Shown here: positions 7,792-18,636 of the stretch, piece by piece
Layout: every line of letters starts with the position of its first letter
Numbering within the stretch: the stretch's first letter is position 1
Source of the DNA: Silvibacterium sp.
Lineage (GTDB): Bacteria > Acidobacteriota > Terriglobia > Terriglobales > Acidobacteriaceae
Direction: 5' to 3'
Assembly (NCBI GenBank): GCA_030037215.1
Contig: JASHRS010000111.1
Coordinates: forward strand, 1-43,302
Length of the DNA: 43,302 nt
Notes under the pieces: model-generated
What the model was told of the DNA's origin: nothing
What the model saw: only the letters and a program-made list of their open reading frames with translations
Databases searched by the model: none
Made by a program: the position numbers and the translations under genes

Positions 7792-9610
7792 TGATCTGCT
7801 GAATCCGGTCCCGGGCGAGAATCCATCCGGGGTGAGCCTGCGGTACGAGCGCATCTACGACCAGATCAAGGAAGCGCGCACAGAAGATGACGACACGATT
7901 CCGGCGGGCATGTGGGCGCGCCAAGTTAAAAAAGCCGATTACCCCTTAGTCATCAAACTTGGCGGGGAAGCCCTGGCGACCAAAAGCAAAGACCTTCAGC
8001 TTGCTGCGTGGTTAACCGAGGCCCACGTAAAGCGCGAGGGCATCGCACTTATCCAGCCCTGTTTCAAGCTCATGTACGATTTGCAGGAGCAGTTCTGGGA
8101 CACGCTTTATCCGGAAATCGATGAAGGCGACGCGGGAATGCGGGCGGTCCCCATCGAATGGGCCGCCAATCGCGTCGCGGCAATCCTGCGCGAAGCTCCC
8201 ATTACGCGCGACGGCCTGGATTATTACCAGTACAAGGAGTCTCGCGCCATTGGCTATGAGGCCGATGCGGAGTCGAATGAGGCGAAGCGCGAGGCCCGCG
8301 AGCGCGCTATCAATGACGGCAAAGTTACGGCGGAAGACTTCGACAAATCCTTCACCTCCACGCCAAAGTCTTTCTATGCCAATCTTGACGAGTCGATCCA
8401 CTCGGCAACGGACACCATCAACGAGCTGCAAATTTTCTGCGAAGGGAAATATGGCGACGACGGGCCTGGCTTCAGCAAGCTTCATGGGTCTCTCGAAGAA
8501 GTCGGCCAGGTGATTCGCAGTTTCCTCAATGAGAAGCGCAAGCTCGAGCCTGATGCGGGTGCTGAAGAGGCTGCAGAAGATGAGCCTGCTGAAGCCGAAG
8601 CACAGCCGGATGATGCAGAAGCATCGGAAGACGCCGAGCCGGTCAAGGCAAAGAAGGGCAAGTCGGTTTCGGCCGAGCCCGCTGACTGGGACGATGCTAT
8701 CAGCCGTATTCAGGCGTGCGCGCTGTTTCTGCTCCGGGAGCGTTCATCGAGTCCAGCAGCGTATCTGCTGCAGGCTTCCATCCGGCTGGGTGAGATGCGC
8801 GAGCAAGGCAGCTCCGCGTCCTACGATTTCCTTGTGTCGCCGTCGACGGAGACGCGGCAAACGCTGAAGCGATTGGCGTCAGAGGGGAACTGGGAAGAGC
8901 TGCTGCGTGCGGCCATTGCGGCTGCCGGCGAACCCTGCGGGCGGGCATGGCTCGATGTGCACCGTTATATATGGAAGGCGAGCTATGAGGGCGGATACTC
9001 CGCAATCTCGGCCAGCGTGATCGCCACGCTGCAGTCGCTGCTCAAGGACATTCCCGAGCTTCCCACGTGGACACTGAATGACGACACGCCGACGGCGAAT
9101 CCGGAGACGCAGCGCTGGCTTGAGGAGATGGTAATTCCCAAGCCGCCCGAGCCGGTGGTCATCGTGCAGGAAAACCAGCCAGAGCAGCAGCCGATGTATG
9201 CGCAGGCCGCCGAGCAGGCAAGAGAGGCGGAAGAAGGCGCGCCGCCCGATGCGCTCGATCTGGCGCGGGATCTTATCCGCCATGGGCAACTGCCGCAGGC
9301 CATTCAGCTTTTGATGCGCGATGCCGCGCAGCAGCCTTGTGGGCGTGCGCGCTTCCAGCGCAGGCTGCAGGTGGCGCAGCTTTGCATCAATGCGGGGCAG
9401 AACAAGGTCGCGCATCCGGTGCTTGAAGAGCTGGTGAACGAGATCGACCAACGGCGCCTTGAAGAATGGGAATCGAGTGAAATGCTGTCTCCTCCGCTGG
9501 CGCTGCTCATTCAGTGCCTTGACCCGGGCGCCAGCAACGGCGTTCGAGAGGCGCTGTTTGCTAAACTCTGCCGCATCGATCCCACGGCAGCGATGGATGT
9601 TTCTCACTGA
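7778..9610 (+). CDS. tssA: T6SS assembly cap protein TssA (ImpA family)
   Basis: TssA primes baseplate assembly and caps tube and sheath polymerisation. The N-terminal ImpA domain is recognisable from NPVPGENPSGVSLRYE at residues 9-24. A strongly acidic Glu/Ala/Asp linker of about 45 residues (around 254-300) separates it from the helical middle domain. The C-terminal part carries RFQRRLQVAQLCINAG, shared with the VasJ/VC_A0119-like TssA class. The start is GTG at 7778, inside the end of tagJ, with GAGGGA at 7761-7766; no ATG fits the domain start. The long acidic linker is the only atypical element. Confidence 0.93.
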   Translation: MPLRDDLLNPVPGENPSGVSLRYERIYDQIKEARTEDDDTIPAGMWARQVKKADYPLVIKLGGEALATKSKDLQLAAWLTEAHVKREGIALIQPCFKLMYDLQEQFWDTLYPEIDEGDAGMRAVPIEWAANRVAAILREAPITRDGLDYYQYKESRAIGYEADAESNEAKREARERAINDGKVTAEDFDKSFTSTPKSFYANLDESIHSATDTINELQIFCEGKYGDDGPGFSKLHGSLEEVGQVIRSFLNEKRKLEPDAGAEEAAEDEPAEAEAQPDDAEASEDAEPVKAKKGKSVSAEPADWDDAISRIQACALFLLRERSSSPAAYLLQASIRLGEMREQGSSASYDFLVSPSTETRQTLKRLASEGNWEELLRAAIAAAGEPCGRAWLDVHRYIWKASYEGGYSAISASVIATLQSLLKDIPELPTWTLNDDTPTANPETQRWLEEMVIPKPPEPVVIVQENQPEQQPMYAQAAEQAREAEEGAPPDALDLARDLIRHGQLPQAIQLLMRDAAQQPCGRARFQRRLQVAQLCINAGQNKVAHPVLEELVNEIDQRRLEEWESSEMLSPPLALLIQCLDPGASNGVREALFAKLCRIDPTAAMDVSH

Positions 9611-9630
9611 TATAGAAGGAGTGCGCAAGC

Positions 9631-10095
9631 GTGGCGCGTTCGACGACAGAAACGCTGGTGACACAATCCGTGCTCGATCGCCTGGTGGCTGTCGAGGATT
9701 GGCCAACGACCCGGTCGCAGTCGCTCCGCTTCTTTAAGGACGCCCTGAAGCGCGATCTGGAGTGGCTGCTGAATACGCGCCAGCCGCCGATGCCGGAGCT
9801 TGCGGACTACTCGCTGGCGAAGGCGTCGGTCATCAATTACGGCCTGCCGGATATCACATCGCTCGGGTTGTCGTCGGCTGCCGACCATCGGCGGCTGCGC
9901 ATTGCCATTGAAGTCTGCCTGACCAATTACGAACCGCGCCTCACCGATGTGCGCGTGACGCTGCAGGGCGCGGATACGACGGACCGGCGGCTGCGTTTTC
10001 ACATTGAAGGCAACATGAAGCTGGATCCGGCGCCTGAGGAGATTTCTTTTGACACCGTGCTTGAGCTTTCAAGCGGCGAGTACAAGGTGAAATGA
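9631..10095 (+). CDS. tssE: T6SS baseplate wedge subunit TssE (gp25-like)
   Basis: TssE is homologous to phage T4 gp25 and joins the baseplate to the first sheath ring. The 154-residue protein contains the expected SVLDRLV N-terminal helix, a VINYGLPDITSLGLSS block, and the family EPRLTDVRVTL motif that corresponds to the gp25 core. The start is GTG with AAGGAG about ten bases upstream. It is separated from tssF by 3 bp. Confidence 0.95.
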   Translation: MARSTTETLVTQSVLDRLVAVEDWPTTRSQSLRFFKDALKRDLEWLLNTRQPPMPELADYSLAKASVINYGLPDITSLGLSSAADHRRLRIAIEVCLTNYEPRLTDVRVTLQGADTTDRRLRFHIEGNMKLDPAPEEISFDTVLELSSGEYKVK

Positions 10096-10098
10096 CCT

Positions 10099-11940
10099 AT
10101 GCGCGAAGAGCTGCTGGAATATTACGAACGCGAACTCGCGCATCTTCGCCAGCTGGGCGCGCAATTTGCGGAAAAATATCCGCGCGTAGCCAGCCGCCTG
10201 CTGCTTGAGCCGGACCGTTGCGACGATCCTCATGTGGAGCGGCTGCTCGAGAGCTTCGCGTTCCTGGCTGCTCGTGTTCATCTGCGCGTCGATGACGATT
10301 TTCCTGAAGTGACCTCAGCCCTGCTGGGACTGGTATCGCCACATTATCTGCGTCCCATACCATCCATGACAGTCGTGGAATGCCAGCTCGATCCGGAGCA
10401 GGGCAAGCAGACCGCGGGTTTGCGCGTGCCGGCACGTACTCCGCTGATTACCAAACGCACCGTGGACGGCATGCCGTGCAGGTTCCAGACGGCATACCCG
10501 GTGGAGCTATGGCCGTTTATTGTGAGCGAGTGCGAGTGGCGGCAGCCGGAGCGGCTTGCGGACCCTGTGCGCGTGCCGGGCGCTGCCGGCGTGATTCGGA
10601 TGCGGCTGCAATGCGCACGCGATGTTGCCTTCAATCAATTCAGCGTGGGCAAGCTGGCGTTTCATCTGACCGGCGAGACCAATGTTGTTCACACGCTGTA
10701 CGAATTGCTTTGCCGCAACTGCATTTCGATCGTCGTGCGCAATCCGCAGCAGCGTGGCGGCAAAGTTGTCAGCATTTCTCCGGCGCAACTGCGGCCGCTG
10801 GGCTTTGAGGAAGATGAGGCATTGCTGCCGTATCCGCGGCGCTCGTTTGATGGATACCGGCTGCTGCAGGAGTACTTCACATTTTCCGAGAAATTTCTTT
10901 TCTTTGAGCTGAGGGGCCTGGAAGCGATTGCCGAAGCGGGATGCGGCGAGCAGGCCGAGATTCTTTTCTACTTCTCGCGCTTTGACCGGCCTGAGCGGAG
11001 TCAGGACCTGGAGAACGGCGTCTCTGCGCGCACTCTGCGGCTGGGATGCACGCCAGTCATCAACCTGTTTTCGCATGTCGCGGAGCCGATTCTGGTGACG
11101 CACACGAAGCACGAGTATGTCGTGATCCCCGATGTGCGCCATCAGGAAACGACGGAGATATTCTCGATCGACGAAGTGATGGCATCGAACACTACGCGGC
11201 GGGAAAGCATTCAGCTTGAGCCGCTCTATTCCTACCGTTTTCAGGCGCGAAGCGAGACGGGGCGCGTTTACTGGCATGCTGTCCGCCGCATGAATGTGCT
11301 TGGCGAGCGCGAACCTTCGACAATGTATCTCTCGTTGGTTGACGTCGATGGCACGATGACGGAGCCGGATGCGGAAGTGCTGACGGTGCGCTGCTCATGC
11401 TCGAACTTCGATCTGCCGTCGCGTCTTTCCTTCGGGCTTGAGGACGGCGATTTCATGGCTGAAGAGTATCCGGTGGTCAAGCAGATCACGGCACTGCGCA
11501 GACCGACGCCTACTTACGATCCTCCGACAGCCAAAGGGCAATTGTGGAGGCTTGTATCGCAGTTGTCGCTGAATTATCTCTCATTGATGGAAGAGGGAGT
11601 GGGCGCACTGCAGGAGATTTTGCGGCTGCACAATTTTACCGACTCATCCTATCTCGAAAACCAGATCGGCGGCATCGTCACACTCAGTTCGCGGCCGCAT
11701 TTCGCCATCATGCAGTCGGTCTACGGCAACGTGCCGGCGCGCGGCACGCGAGTGGAAATTGAGTTTGACGAGCGGCAGTTTGTTGGCGGCGGCGTGTATC
11801 TCTTCGCGAATGTGCTCGATCGCTTTCTCGGCTGTTACACCTCGATCAACAGTTTCTGCCAACTGGCGGCGCGCACCAATCAGAGAAAGGAGATGCTGGG
11901 CGAATGGTCACCCAAAGCGGGCAATCAACCTCTGATTTGA
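10099..11940 (+). CDS. tssF: T6SS baseplate wedge subunit TssF
   Basis: TssF (ImpG/VasA) is the major wedge component that binds TssG and TssK. The 613-residue length is typical. The N-terminus shows the diagnostic LLEYYERELAHLR and the following DPHVERLLESFAFLAARVHLR, then FPEVTSALLGLVSPHYLRPIPS. The C-terminal portion carries GGGVYLFANVLDRFLGCYTS, another family block. The 3' end overlaps tssG by 37 bases. Confidence 0.96.
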   Translation: MREELLEYYERELAHLRQLGAQFAEKYPRVASRLLLEPDRCDDPHVERLLESFAFLAARVHLRVDDDFPEVTSALLGLVSPHYLRPIPSMTVVECQLDPEQGKQTAGLRVPARTPLITKRTVDGMPCRFQTAYPVELWPFIVSECEWRQPERLADPVRVPGAAGVIRMRLQCARDVAFNQFSVGKLAFHLTGETNVVHTLYELLCRNCISIVVRNPQQRGGKVVSISPAQLRPLGFEEDEALLPYPRRSFDGYRLLQEYFTFSEKFLFFELRGLEAIAEAGCGEQAEILFYFSRFDRPERSQDLENGVSARTLRLGCTPVINLFSHVAEPILVTHTKHEYVVIPDVRHQETTEIFSIDEVMASNTTRRESIQLEPLYSYRFQARSETGRVYWHAVRRMNVLGEREPSTMYLSLVDVDGTMTEPDAEVLTVRCSCSNFDLPSRLSFGLEDGDFMAEEYPVVKQITALRRPTPTYDPPTAKGQLWRLVSQLSLNYLSLMEEGVGALQEILRLHNFTDSSYLENQIGGIVTLSSRPHFAIMQSVYGNVPARGTRVEIEFDERQFVGGGVYLFANVLDRFLGCYTSINSFCQLAARTNQRKEMLGEWSPKAGNQPLI

Positions 11941-12971
11941 GCCCTGAGCAGCCCTCCGATCCGAAATTCGATGCAATACGCAAAATGCTGGAGCGGGAGC
12001 CATACTCGTTCCGGTTCTTCCAGGCAGTGCGCCTGCTGGAGCGCGTTTATCCGGAGCGCAATCCGGTGGGGCTGTTTGTGTCGCCGTCATCGGAGGTCGT
12101 CCGCTTCTCTTCTGTGCCTACGCTGTCGTTCCCGGCGAGCGAAATTCAGGATATACAGTTCGGTAAGGACGGCCAGCCGAAGCTCTTCGTGAATTTCATG
12201 GGGCTCTCCGCAGCGACCGGCGCGCTGCCACATCCTTATACGGAATTTCTACTGGAACGCATTCGCGCCAAAGACCACACGCCGGGTGAATTCTTCGACA
12301 TCTTCAACACCCGCATCATCGCGCTGTTCTACCGCGGGTGGCAGAAGTATCGCTTTTATATTGCGTATGAACGGACAGGCGCAAGCGATGACGTGATCAG
12401 CGCGCGGCTGCTGGACCTGATCGGGCTGGGAACCAAGGGCCTGACGCATCGCATGGATATTGAGGACGAAGCGGGCCTGTATTATGCCGGGTTGCTGTCG
12501 CAGCGGCGTCCGACGGCGCAGGGGTTGAAGCAACTGCTTGAGGATTATTTTGAAGTCCCGGTTCAGGTGAAGCAGTTCACGGGAACATGGAACCGGCTTC
12601 CTCCCGGCAATCTGACTTTTCTGCGCGACACAGGAGCGTTCTGCGAGCGCCTGGGCATGGGAACAATTGTCGGCGACGAGGTGTGGGACCAGCACGGCAC
12701 CGTGACCATCCGGCTGGGACCGATGAGCTTTAAGCGATATCAGCAGTTTTTGCCCGGCGCCAGTGCCAATCGCGAGCTGCGCGCGTGGCTGCGGCTGTAT
12801 GCAAACCGCGAGCTCGACTTTATTATCCAGCTGGTGCTGGAACGCGAAGAGACGCCCGGCATGGAACTGGGCGAAGAAGGATTGCGCGCCTCGCGTCTGG
12901 GATTGGTGAGCTGGGTGAAGAACCGGCCTCTTGAGCGTGATCCGGACGAGGCAACGTACCGCTTGTCTTAA
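11904..12971 (+). CDS. tssG: T6SS baseplate wedge subunit TssG
   Basis: TssG (ImpH/VasB) completes the TssEFG wedge. The 355-residue protein has the family's EPYSFRFFQAVRLLER near the N-terminus, then FSSVPTLSFPASEI and VNFMGLSAATGALPHPYTE, and a late RLGPMSFKRYQQFLPG block. The start at 11904 lies within tssF; AAGGAG about 12 bases upstream supports it. The size and motifs fit the family with nothing unusual. Confidence 0.95.
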   Translation: MVTQSGQSTSDLSPEQPSDPKFDAIRKMLEREPYSFRFFQAVRLLERVYPERNPVGLFVSPSSEVVRFSSVPTLSFPASEIQDIQFGKDGQPKLFVNFMGLSAATGALPHPYTEFLLERIRAKDHTPGEFFDIFNTRIIALFYRGWQKYRFYIAYERTGASDDVISARLLDLIGLGTKGLTHRMDIEDEAGLYYAGLLSQRRPTAQGLKQLLEDYFEVPVQVKQFTGTWNRLPPGNLTFLRDTGAFCERLGMGTIVGDEVWDQHGTVTIRLGPMSFKRYQQFLPGASANRELRAWLRLYANRELDFIIQLVLEREETPGMELGEEGLRASRLGLVSWVKNRPLERDPDEATYRLS

Positions 12972-13004
12972 ATAAAGGCAGTTATACCTACGGGAGTAAG
13001 AACG

Positions 13005-15665
13005 ATGAGTTTGAACCTGAAGTCGCTGATCAGCAAACTGGATGATGCAACCCGCAGCGCTCTTGAAGCTGCGGCCGGCCTGTGCGTTTCGCGCACTCAC
13101 TACGACATTGAAATCGAGCATTATCTGCTGAAGGCGATCGACAGCTCGGACAACGATATCGCATTCATCCTGAAGCAGTATGGTGTGGACAAGTCGCGGT
13201 TGACGAATGAACTGGAGCGCAGCCTGAGCCGCCTGAAAACGGGCAATGCGCGCAGCCCAGCCTTCAGCCCGCTGCTGGTGAAGATGCTCACCGAAGCGTG
13301 GACCATCGCCACGATCGAATACGACGCAGCGCAGATTCGCACCGGCTTCACGCTGCTGGCGCTGTTTTCGAGCGAAGAGTTGTCGCGGCTGGTGCGCGAT
13401 ATTAGCAAGGAGCTCCAGCTTGTGCCGCCAGAGGCGCTGCGCAAGGACTTCTACACGGTGACGGAGAAGTCGAAGGAGCAGACCGTGTACGGAGCGGTAG
13501 CAGATGCCGGTGCACCTGCGGGTGAAGGTGAAGCTCCCCGTCCGGGAGGCGGGAAGACTCCGCACCTTGACCAGTACACCGAGAACCTGACTGCCAAGGC
13601 AAAGGCCGGGAAGATCGACGCCGTCCTCGGGCGCGATCAGGAAATCCGGCAGGTGGTAGACATTCTGATGCGGCGGCGGCAGAACAATCCCATCCTTACC
13701 GGTGAGGCCGGTGTGGGCAAGACTGCTGTTGTCGAGGGCTTTGCACTGCGGCTTGCCAATGGAGACGTGCCTCCGGCGCTCAAGAGGGTTCAACTGCACA
13801 GCCTTGATCTTGCGCTGTTGCAGGCAGGTGCGGGCGTGAAAGGTGAATTCGAGAACCGGCTGAAGGGGCTTATCAACGAGGTGAAGTCATCGCCGCATCC
13901 GATCATTCTTTTCATCGATGAGGCGCATACGATGATCGGCGCGGGTGGTCAGGCGGGGCAGAATGACGCAGCCAATCTGCTGAAACCGGCCTTGGCGCGC
14001 GGTGAGCTGCGGACCATCGCTGCGACGACATGGTCGGAGTACAAGAAGTTTTTCGAAAAAGACGCGGCTCTCGCGCGTCGTTTCCAGGTGGTTAAGGTTG
14101 AGGAGCCAAGCGAGGACCAGTGCGCGACAATGCTGCGCGGAATCGTCTCCGCCCTTGAAAAGCATCACGATCTGCGCATCCTCGACGAAGCTGTGACTTC
14201 GACCGTGAAGCTTTCGCACCGCTACCTGGCGGGGCGCCAGTTGCCCGACAAGGCAGTGAGCGTCCTTGATACGGCGTGCGCACGGCTTTCACTCGGACAG
14301 AACACGATTCCGCCAGCGATTGAAGACGCGACACGACGAATCGACGATCTGAAGGTACAGAAGCAGATTCTCGAGCGTGAGACGGCCGTGGGCGAAGACC
14401 ACGCCGAGCGCCTGGCTGCGATTGAAGCGCAGCTTGCCACGACGGAAGCGAATCTTGCGAAACTCAACGAGCAATGGACGCAGGAGGTCGATCTGGTGAA
14501 GCGTATCCGCGCGATGCGTGGGGCTCTGGAGACTGGTGCTGAAGCCGTAAAGACCGAGGGCGACGGCGAAAAAGGGGGGAAACCGTCGATCGAGGCTCTG
14601 AATGCGCTTGAAGACGAGCTTGTAAAAATACAGGGCGCGAATCCGCTGATGCACGTCTGTGTCGACGAGCGCATTGTCGGTGAGGTGATCTCGGCGTGGA
14701 CTGGAATTCCACTGGGTAAGATGGTGAAGGATGAGATTGCCGCAGTGCTCGATCTGGACGGGCATCTGCGCAAGCGCGTGATTGGGCAGGATCATGCTCT
14801 GGCAGCGATTGCGCAGCGCATCGTCACGTCGCGTGCTCGTCTCGATGATCCGGGCAAACCTGTGGGCGTGTTTATGCTGGTAGGTCCGAGCGGCGTGGGC
14901 AAGACCGAAACCGCGCTGGCGCTATCTGACCTGCTTTACGGCGGCGAGCGCAACCTGATCACGATCAATATGTCAGAATTTCAGGAAGCCCACACAGTTT
15001 CCACGCTGAAGGGGTCGCCTCCGGGATATGTGGGCTACGGCGAGGGCGGTGTTCTGACGGAAGCAGTGCGGCGCCGTCCGTATTCGGTCGTGCTGCTTGA
15101 CGAAGTCGAGAAGGCCCATCCCGATGTACTGGAACTGTTCTTCCAGGTCTTCGATAAAGGAAATATGGAAGACGGCGAAGGCCGCTCCATCGACTTCAAG
15201 AACACGATCATCATTCTGACGAGTAACGCCGCGACGGACACGCTGATGAAGCTGACGGCCGACAAGGAAACGATGCCCGACAGCGACGGGCTTGCGGCAG
15301 CGATCAAGCCAGAGCTGAACAAGATCTTCAAGCCTGCGTTTCTGGGGCGCTTGATCGTTGTTCCATTCTTCCCGGTGCGGGATGAAGCGCTCAAGCAGAT
15401 CATCCGGCTGAAGATCAGCAAGATTCAACGGCGGCTCCAGGAAAACCACAAGATCGCGTTTACTTACGACGATGCGGTGCTGGAAGAAGTGGCAAAGCGC
15501 TGCACCGAGGTCGAGAGCGGCGCGCGCAACGTGGACAACATCCTCACCAACACCATGCTTCCTGAGATTTCGCGGCAGGTGCTGGCGCGCATGGCAGAGG
15601 AGACGCCGAGCGAACGGGTCAATGTTGGCGTTTCTTCTGAGGGCCAGTTCACTTATAGTTGGTAG
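13005..15665 (+). CDS. clpV: T6SS sheath-disassembly AAA+ ATPase ClpV (TssH)
   Basis: ClpV is a class I Hsp100 ATPase that pulls apart contracted TssBC sheath so it can be reused. The 886-residue protein has an N-terminal Clp repeat domain (residues 1-150). AAA module 1 has Walker A GEAGVGKT at 233-240 and Walker B ILFIDEAH near 301-308. A ClpB-type middle coiled coil lies around 450-520, and AAA module 2 has Walker A GPSGVGKT at 627-634. It belongs to ClpV and not housekeeping ClpB because of the N-terminus ([19 protein letters not shown]) and its position in the tss run. A GGGAG ribosome-binding site precedes the ATG. Confidence 0.96.
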   Translation: MSLNLKSLISKLDDATRSALEAAAGLCVSRTHYDIEIEHYLLKAIDSSDNDIAFILKQYGVDKSRLTNELERSLSRLKTGNARSPAFSPLLVKMLTEAWTIATIEYDAAQIRTGFTLLALFSSEELSRLVRDISKELQLVPPEALRKDFYTVTEKSKEQTVYGAVADAGAPAGEGEAPRPGGGKTPHLDQYTENLTAKAKAGKIDAVLGRDQEIRQVVDILMRRRQNNPILTGEAGVGKTAVVEGFALRLANGDVPPALKRVQLHSLDLALLQAGAGVKGEFENRLKGLINEVKSSPHPIILFIDEAHTMIGAGGQAGQNDAANLLKPALARGELRTIAATTWSEYKKFFEKDAALARRFQVVKVEEPSEDQCATMLRGIVSALEKHHDLRILDEAVTSTVKLSHRYLAGRQLPDKAVSVLDTACARLSLGQNTIPPAIEDATRRIDDLKVQKQILERETAVGEDHAERLAAIEAQLATTEANLAKLNEQWTQEVDLVKRIRAMRGALETGAEAVKTEGDGEKGGKPSIEALNALEDELVKIQGANPLMHVCVDERIVGEVISAWTGIPLGKMVKDEIAAVLDLDGHLRKRVIGQDHALAAIAQRIVTSRARLDDPGKPVGVFMLVGPSGVGKTETALALSDLLYGGERNLITINMSEFQEAHTVSTLKGSPPGYVGYGEGGVLTEAVRRRPYSVVLLDEVEKAHPDVLELFFQVFDKGNMEDGEGRSIDFKNTIIILTSNAATDTLMKLTADKETMPDSDGLAAAIKPELNKIFKPAFLGRLIVVPFFPVRDEALKQIIRLKISKIQRRLQENHKIAFTYDDAVLEEVAKRCTEVESGARNVDNILTNTMLPEISRQVLARMAEETPSERVNVGVSSEGQFTYSW

Positions 15666-15744
15666 TTTGGCTGGCAGTTTACCGCAGGTGCAGGCGCATG
15701 TTGCGTCCGCGCATTTATTCCAATGAGGGTTCCGGCAGGCCAGT

Positions 15745-18633
15745 ATGTGCGCACTCAAGCAAGACGAACGGCTTCTCAGCTTCTCCAGCCCTTTGGGCGA
15801 CAATGTGCTTCTGGCCGACCGGCTGACCGGCGTTGAGGGCATCTCAGAACTGTTTTTCTACAATGTCGACCTTCTGGCGACCGTCGGCACAAAGATCGAT
15901 CCGAAAAGCATCGTTGGCCAGAAAGTCAGCGTAAGCATTCTCGGTGACGACACGGGCACCGAGCGCTACATCAACGGTTATGTTGCCAGCTTTGAGATGA
16001 CGGGCGGCGATGCGGAGTTCAACAACTATCGCGCGCTCATCGTTCCCAGCATCTGGGTCCTTACTCTTAACGTGAACACGCGCGTCTTTCAAAACCAGAC
16101 GGTTACAGACGTGGTGAAGGCAGTGCTCGGCAACTATAAGATCAGCCCGGCAATCGAGACCTCCAACACGTACACGCCGATGGAGTACTGCACGCAGTAC
16201 CGCGAAACCGATTTCAACTTCATTTCGCGGCTGATGGAGCAGCACGGCATCCTGTACTACTTCAAGCACACGCAGAACGACCACACGATGACGCTGCAGG
16301 ACACGTCGACCAAGCTGAGCGCCTGCGCGATTCAGAACTCGTTCCGCTATGCGCCGGAGCCGGGAACTCACGAGGGTTTTTACGACTTTATCGTCGACAA
16401 GCTCTCTTCCAAGTCGACCATGGTGACCGGCAAGCACACCACCTGGGACTACAGCTTTATCAAATACAAGACGGTTCCCGATTCCTCGACTTCGGCCTTG
16501 ACGAAAGGTCCACTCGGTTCCAACCCCAACGAGCAATATGACTATGCCAACAGCGCTGCGGCCTACCTGAAAAAAGCGGCGTCGGACCCGACGATCGGCG
16601 ATCTGGCGACATTTTTTCTCAACATCCGCAGAGACAGCAACGACGCTACGACCCTCGTAGTTGAGGGCGAGGCAAACGCGATCCCCATGCAGGCCGGCTA
16701 CAGTTTCGACCTCACGGAGAATCCGCAAAGCACGTTGAACATTAAATATCTTTTGACGCGAGTCGAGATTGATGTTCAGCAACTGCCGAGCTACAGGACA
16801 CGATCACAGAACATTCCCGCACCGTTCAAGAACAACTTCACCGCGATACCTTTCTCGATTGTCTACCGGCCTCCGATCAAAACAAAAAAGCCGGTCGTCA
16901 GCGGCATGCACACAGGCCAGGTGGTAGTGCCGCAGGGCGAAGACTCCTTCATGGACAAGTATGGCCGCGTGTGCGTGCAGTTCTGGTGGGACCGGCTTCG
17001 CAAGCCAAACACCACGGACAATACTCTCTTGCGGGTTGCACAACAGTGGGCCGGCAATGGATGGGGAACCTATTTCTGGCCGCGTGTGAACGACGAGGTC
17101 CTGATCGACTTTATCGAGGGCGACCCCGATCAGCCGATCGTGGTCGGCTCGGTTTACAACGGCGTCAACATGCCGAAGTACGACCCGGCGGGGCAGTACA
17201 CGCTTTCCGGCATCCTCACGCGCAGCTCGAAAGACGGCGGCGAGGCCAATGCCAATGAGCTGCGCTTCGAAGACCTCAAAGGCAAAGAGCAGATCTACAT
17301 GAACGCGGAGCGCGATTACGATCTGCATGTCGAAAACAGCCATCACACACTCATCGGCGCCGAGCAGCATGAACAGATCGGCACCGACCACTATATGCAG
17401 ACCGCCGGAGACACTCATCTGCACATCGAGAAAAAACTGTATGAGCAGATCGATGACGAAGTTCATCAAACCTATGGCTCCAAACAGATCATCAGCATCA
17501 GCGCAGACCATAATGAGTCGATTGGCGGAAGCGCGGTGCAGAAGATCAGCACGAATTCAGACATCAATGTCGGCTCCAACCTTACGGAACAAATCGGCTC
17601 GAATTACTCGCTGAATGTCGGCATGAGTGAGAACCACAAGATCGGCATGTCGTACAACATCGATTCCGGCATGACGGTCAGCATCAAAGGTGGGATGACG
17701 ATAACGCTCGACGCTCCGCTGGGAGTGAGCCTCACATGCGGCGGCAACTTTGTGAATCTTACCCCCGCCGGCGTCATGATCCAAGGCATCTTGGTCAATA
17801 TCAACAGCGGAGGCGCGGCCATGAGCGCCCAGTCGGCGAGCACGCAGAGCCCGCAGTCGCCGTCTTCGCCCACGGCGCCAAAAGCCCCGAGCTTTCCCGG
17901 CGATGCGCCGCCGTCACAGGCAGCGACGAGCCAGGCAGGTCAGTCTGCGACATCTCCGAATATCACTACTTCGAACGCGGCATCCTCTTCTGCGACCGCA
18001 GCCGCAGGTGCGGCCACCCAGGCACAAGAGGCTGCGACCCAGGCACAACAAGCCGCACAGCAGACGGAACAGCAGGCGCAGCAGGCTGTGAACCAGGTTA
18101 CGCAGGAGGCGCGGCAGACGTATCAGCAGGCGAATCAGGCTGCGCAGCAGGCACAGCAGGCTGCGAACCAGGCCGTGGGTCAGGCGCAGCAGGCCGCACA
18201 ACAGGCAGCCCAACAAGCGCAGCAAGCGGCGCAACAGGCGTCGCAACAAGCCGCGCAAGCAGTACAGCAGGCACAGAAACAAGCCCAGCAGGTACAGCAA
18301 CAGGCCCAGCAGGCGGCGCAACAAGCGCAAACGGCGGCACAACAGGCTCAACAGCAGGCCCAGCAAGCCGCCCAGCAGGCGCAACAGGCCGCGAAGCAGG
18401 CCCAACAGCAAGGTCAGCAGGCCGCGCAACAAGCGCAACAGGCAGCACAGCAAGCGCAACAGCAGGCACAACAAGCCGCCCAGCAGGCGCAACAGGCGGC
18501 AAAGCAGGCCCAGCAGCAAGCGCAGCAGGCATCGCAGCAGGTGCAGCAGGCAGCCAAAGGAGCACAGCAGCAGGCCCAGCAAGCCGCACAGCAAGCACAA
18601 CAGTCCGCCCAGCAGGCGATGAAAGGAATCTAG
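15745..18633 (+). CDS. vgrG: T6SS spike protein VgrG (TssI) with a 210-residue Ala/Gln heptad tail
   Basis: VgrG trimers form the spike on the Hcp tube. Residues ~1-370 are the gp27-like base (RETDFNFISRLMEQHGILYYF is diagnostic). The OB fold follows around 388-470 (DKYGRVCVQFWWDR, WAGNGWGTYFWPRVNDEVLI, EGDPDQPIVVGSVYNG). A gp5-like beta-helix needle runs to about 690 with regular IGs and NVGs repeats, and 693-752 is a Ser/Pro/Ala linker. From residue 753 to the end (bases 18001-18630) the sequence is almost pure Ala and Gln with a few Lys, in an AxxAxxx heptad-like pattern. No enzymatic domain is visible in the extension. The PAAR gene follows after 3 bp. At 962 residues it is well above the ~650 of a plain VgrG. 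Confidence 0.95.
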   Translation: MCALKQDERLLSFSSPLGDNVLLADRLTGVEGISELFFYNVDLLATVGTKIDPKSIVGQKVSVSILGDDTGTERYINGYVASFEMTGGDAEFNNYRALIVPSIWVLTLNVNTRVFQNQTVTDVVKAVLGNYKISPAIETSNTYTPMEYCTQYRETDFNFISRLMEQHGILYYFKHTQNDHTMTLQDTSTKLSACAIQNSFRYAPEPGTHEGFYDFIVDKLSSKSTMVTGKHTTWDYSFIKYKTVPDSSTSALTKGPLGSNPNEQYDYANSAAAYLKKAASDPTIGDLATFFLNIRRDSNDATTLVVEGEANAIPMQAGYSFDLTENPQSTLNIKYLLTRVEIDVQQLPSYRTRSQNIPAPFKNNFTAIPFSIVYRPPIKTKKPVVSGMHTGQVVVPQGEDSFMDKYGRVCVQFWWDRLRKPNTTDNTLLRVAQQWAGNGWGTYFWPRVNDEVLIDFIEGDPDQPIVVGSVYNGVNMPKYDPAGQYTLSGILTRSSKDGGEANANELRFEDLKGKEQIYMNAERDYDLHVENSHHTLIGAEQHEQIGTDHYMQTAGDTHLHIEKKLYEQIDDEVHQTYGSKQIISISADHNESIGGSAVQKISTNSDINVGSNLTEQIGSNYSLNVGMSENHKIGMSYNIDSGMTVSIKGGMTITLDAPLGVSLTCGGNFVNLTPAGVMIQGILVNINSGGAAMSAQSASTQSPQSPSSPTAPKAPSFPGDAPPSQAATSQAGQSATSPNITTSNAASSSATAAAGAATQAQEAATQAQQAAQQTEQQAQQAVNQVTQEARQTYQQANQAAQQAQQAANQAVGQAQQAAQQAAQQAQQAAQQASQQAAQAVQQAQKQAQQVQQQAQQAAQQAQTAAQQAQQQAQQAAQQAQQAAKQAQQQGQQAAQQAQQAAQQAQQQAQQAAQQAQQAAKQAQQQAQQASQQVQQAAKGAQQQAQQAAQQAQQSAQQAMKGI
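18001..18630 (+). repeat. Ala/Gln-rich heptad repeat encoding the VgrG tail
   Basis: About 30 degenerate 21-bp units encode AQQAQQx-type heptads. Both Gln codons and several Ala codons are mixed irregularly, so the DNA units are not identical even where the protein is. The pattern predicts a long Ala-core coiled coil. Confidence 0.85.
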
Positions 18634-18636
18634 CTT

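Noticed and set aside
12249-13799. 516-codon minus-strand ORF opposite tssG and clpV
   Set aside because: It lies wholly antisense to two secure T6SS genes and has no recognisable domain; long antisense frames are common in GC-rich DNA.
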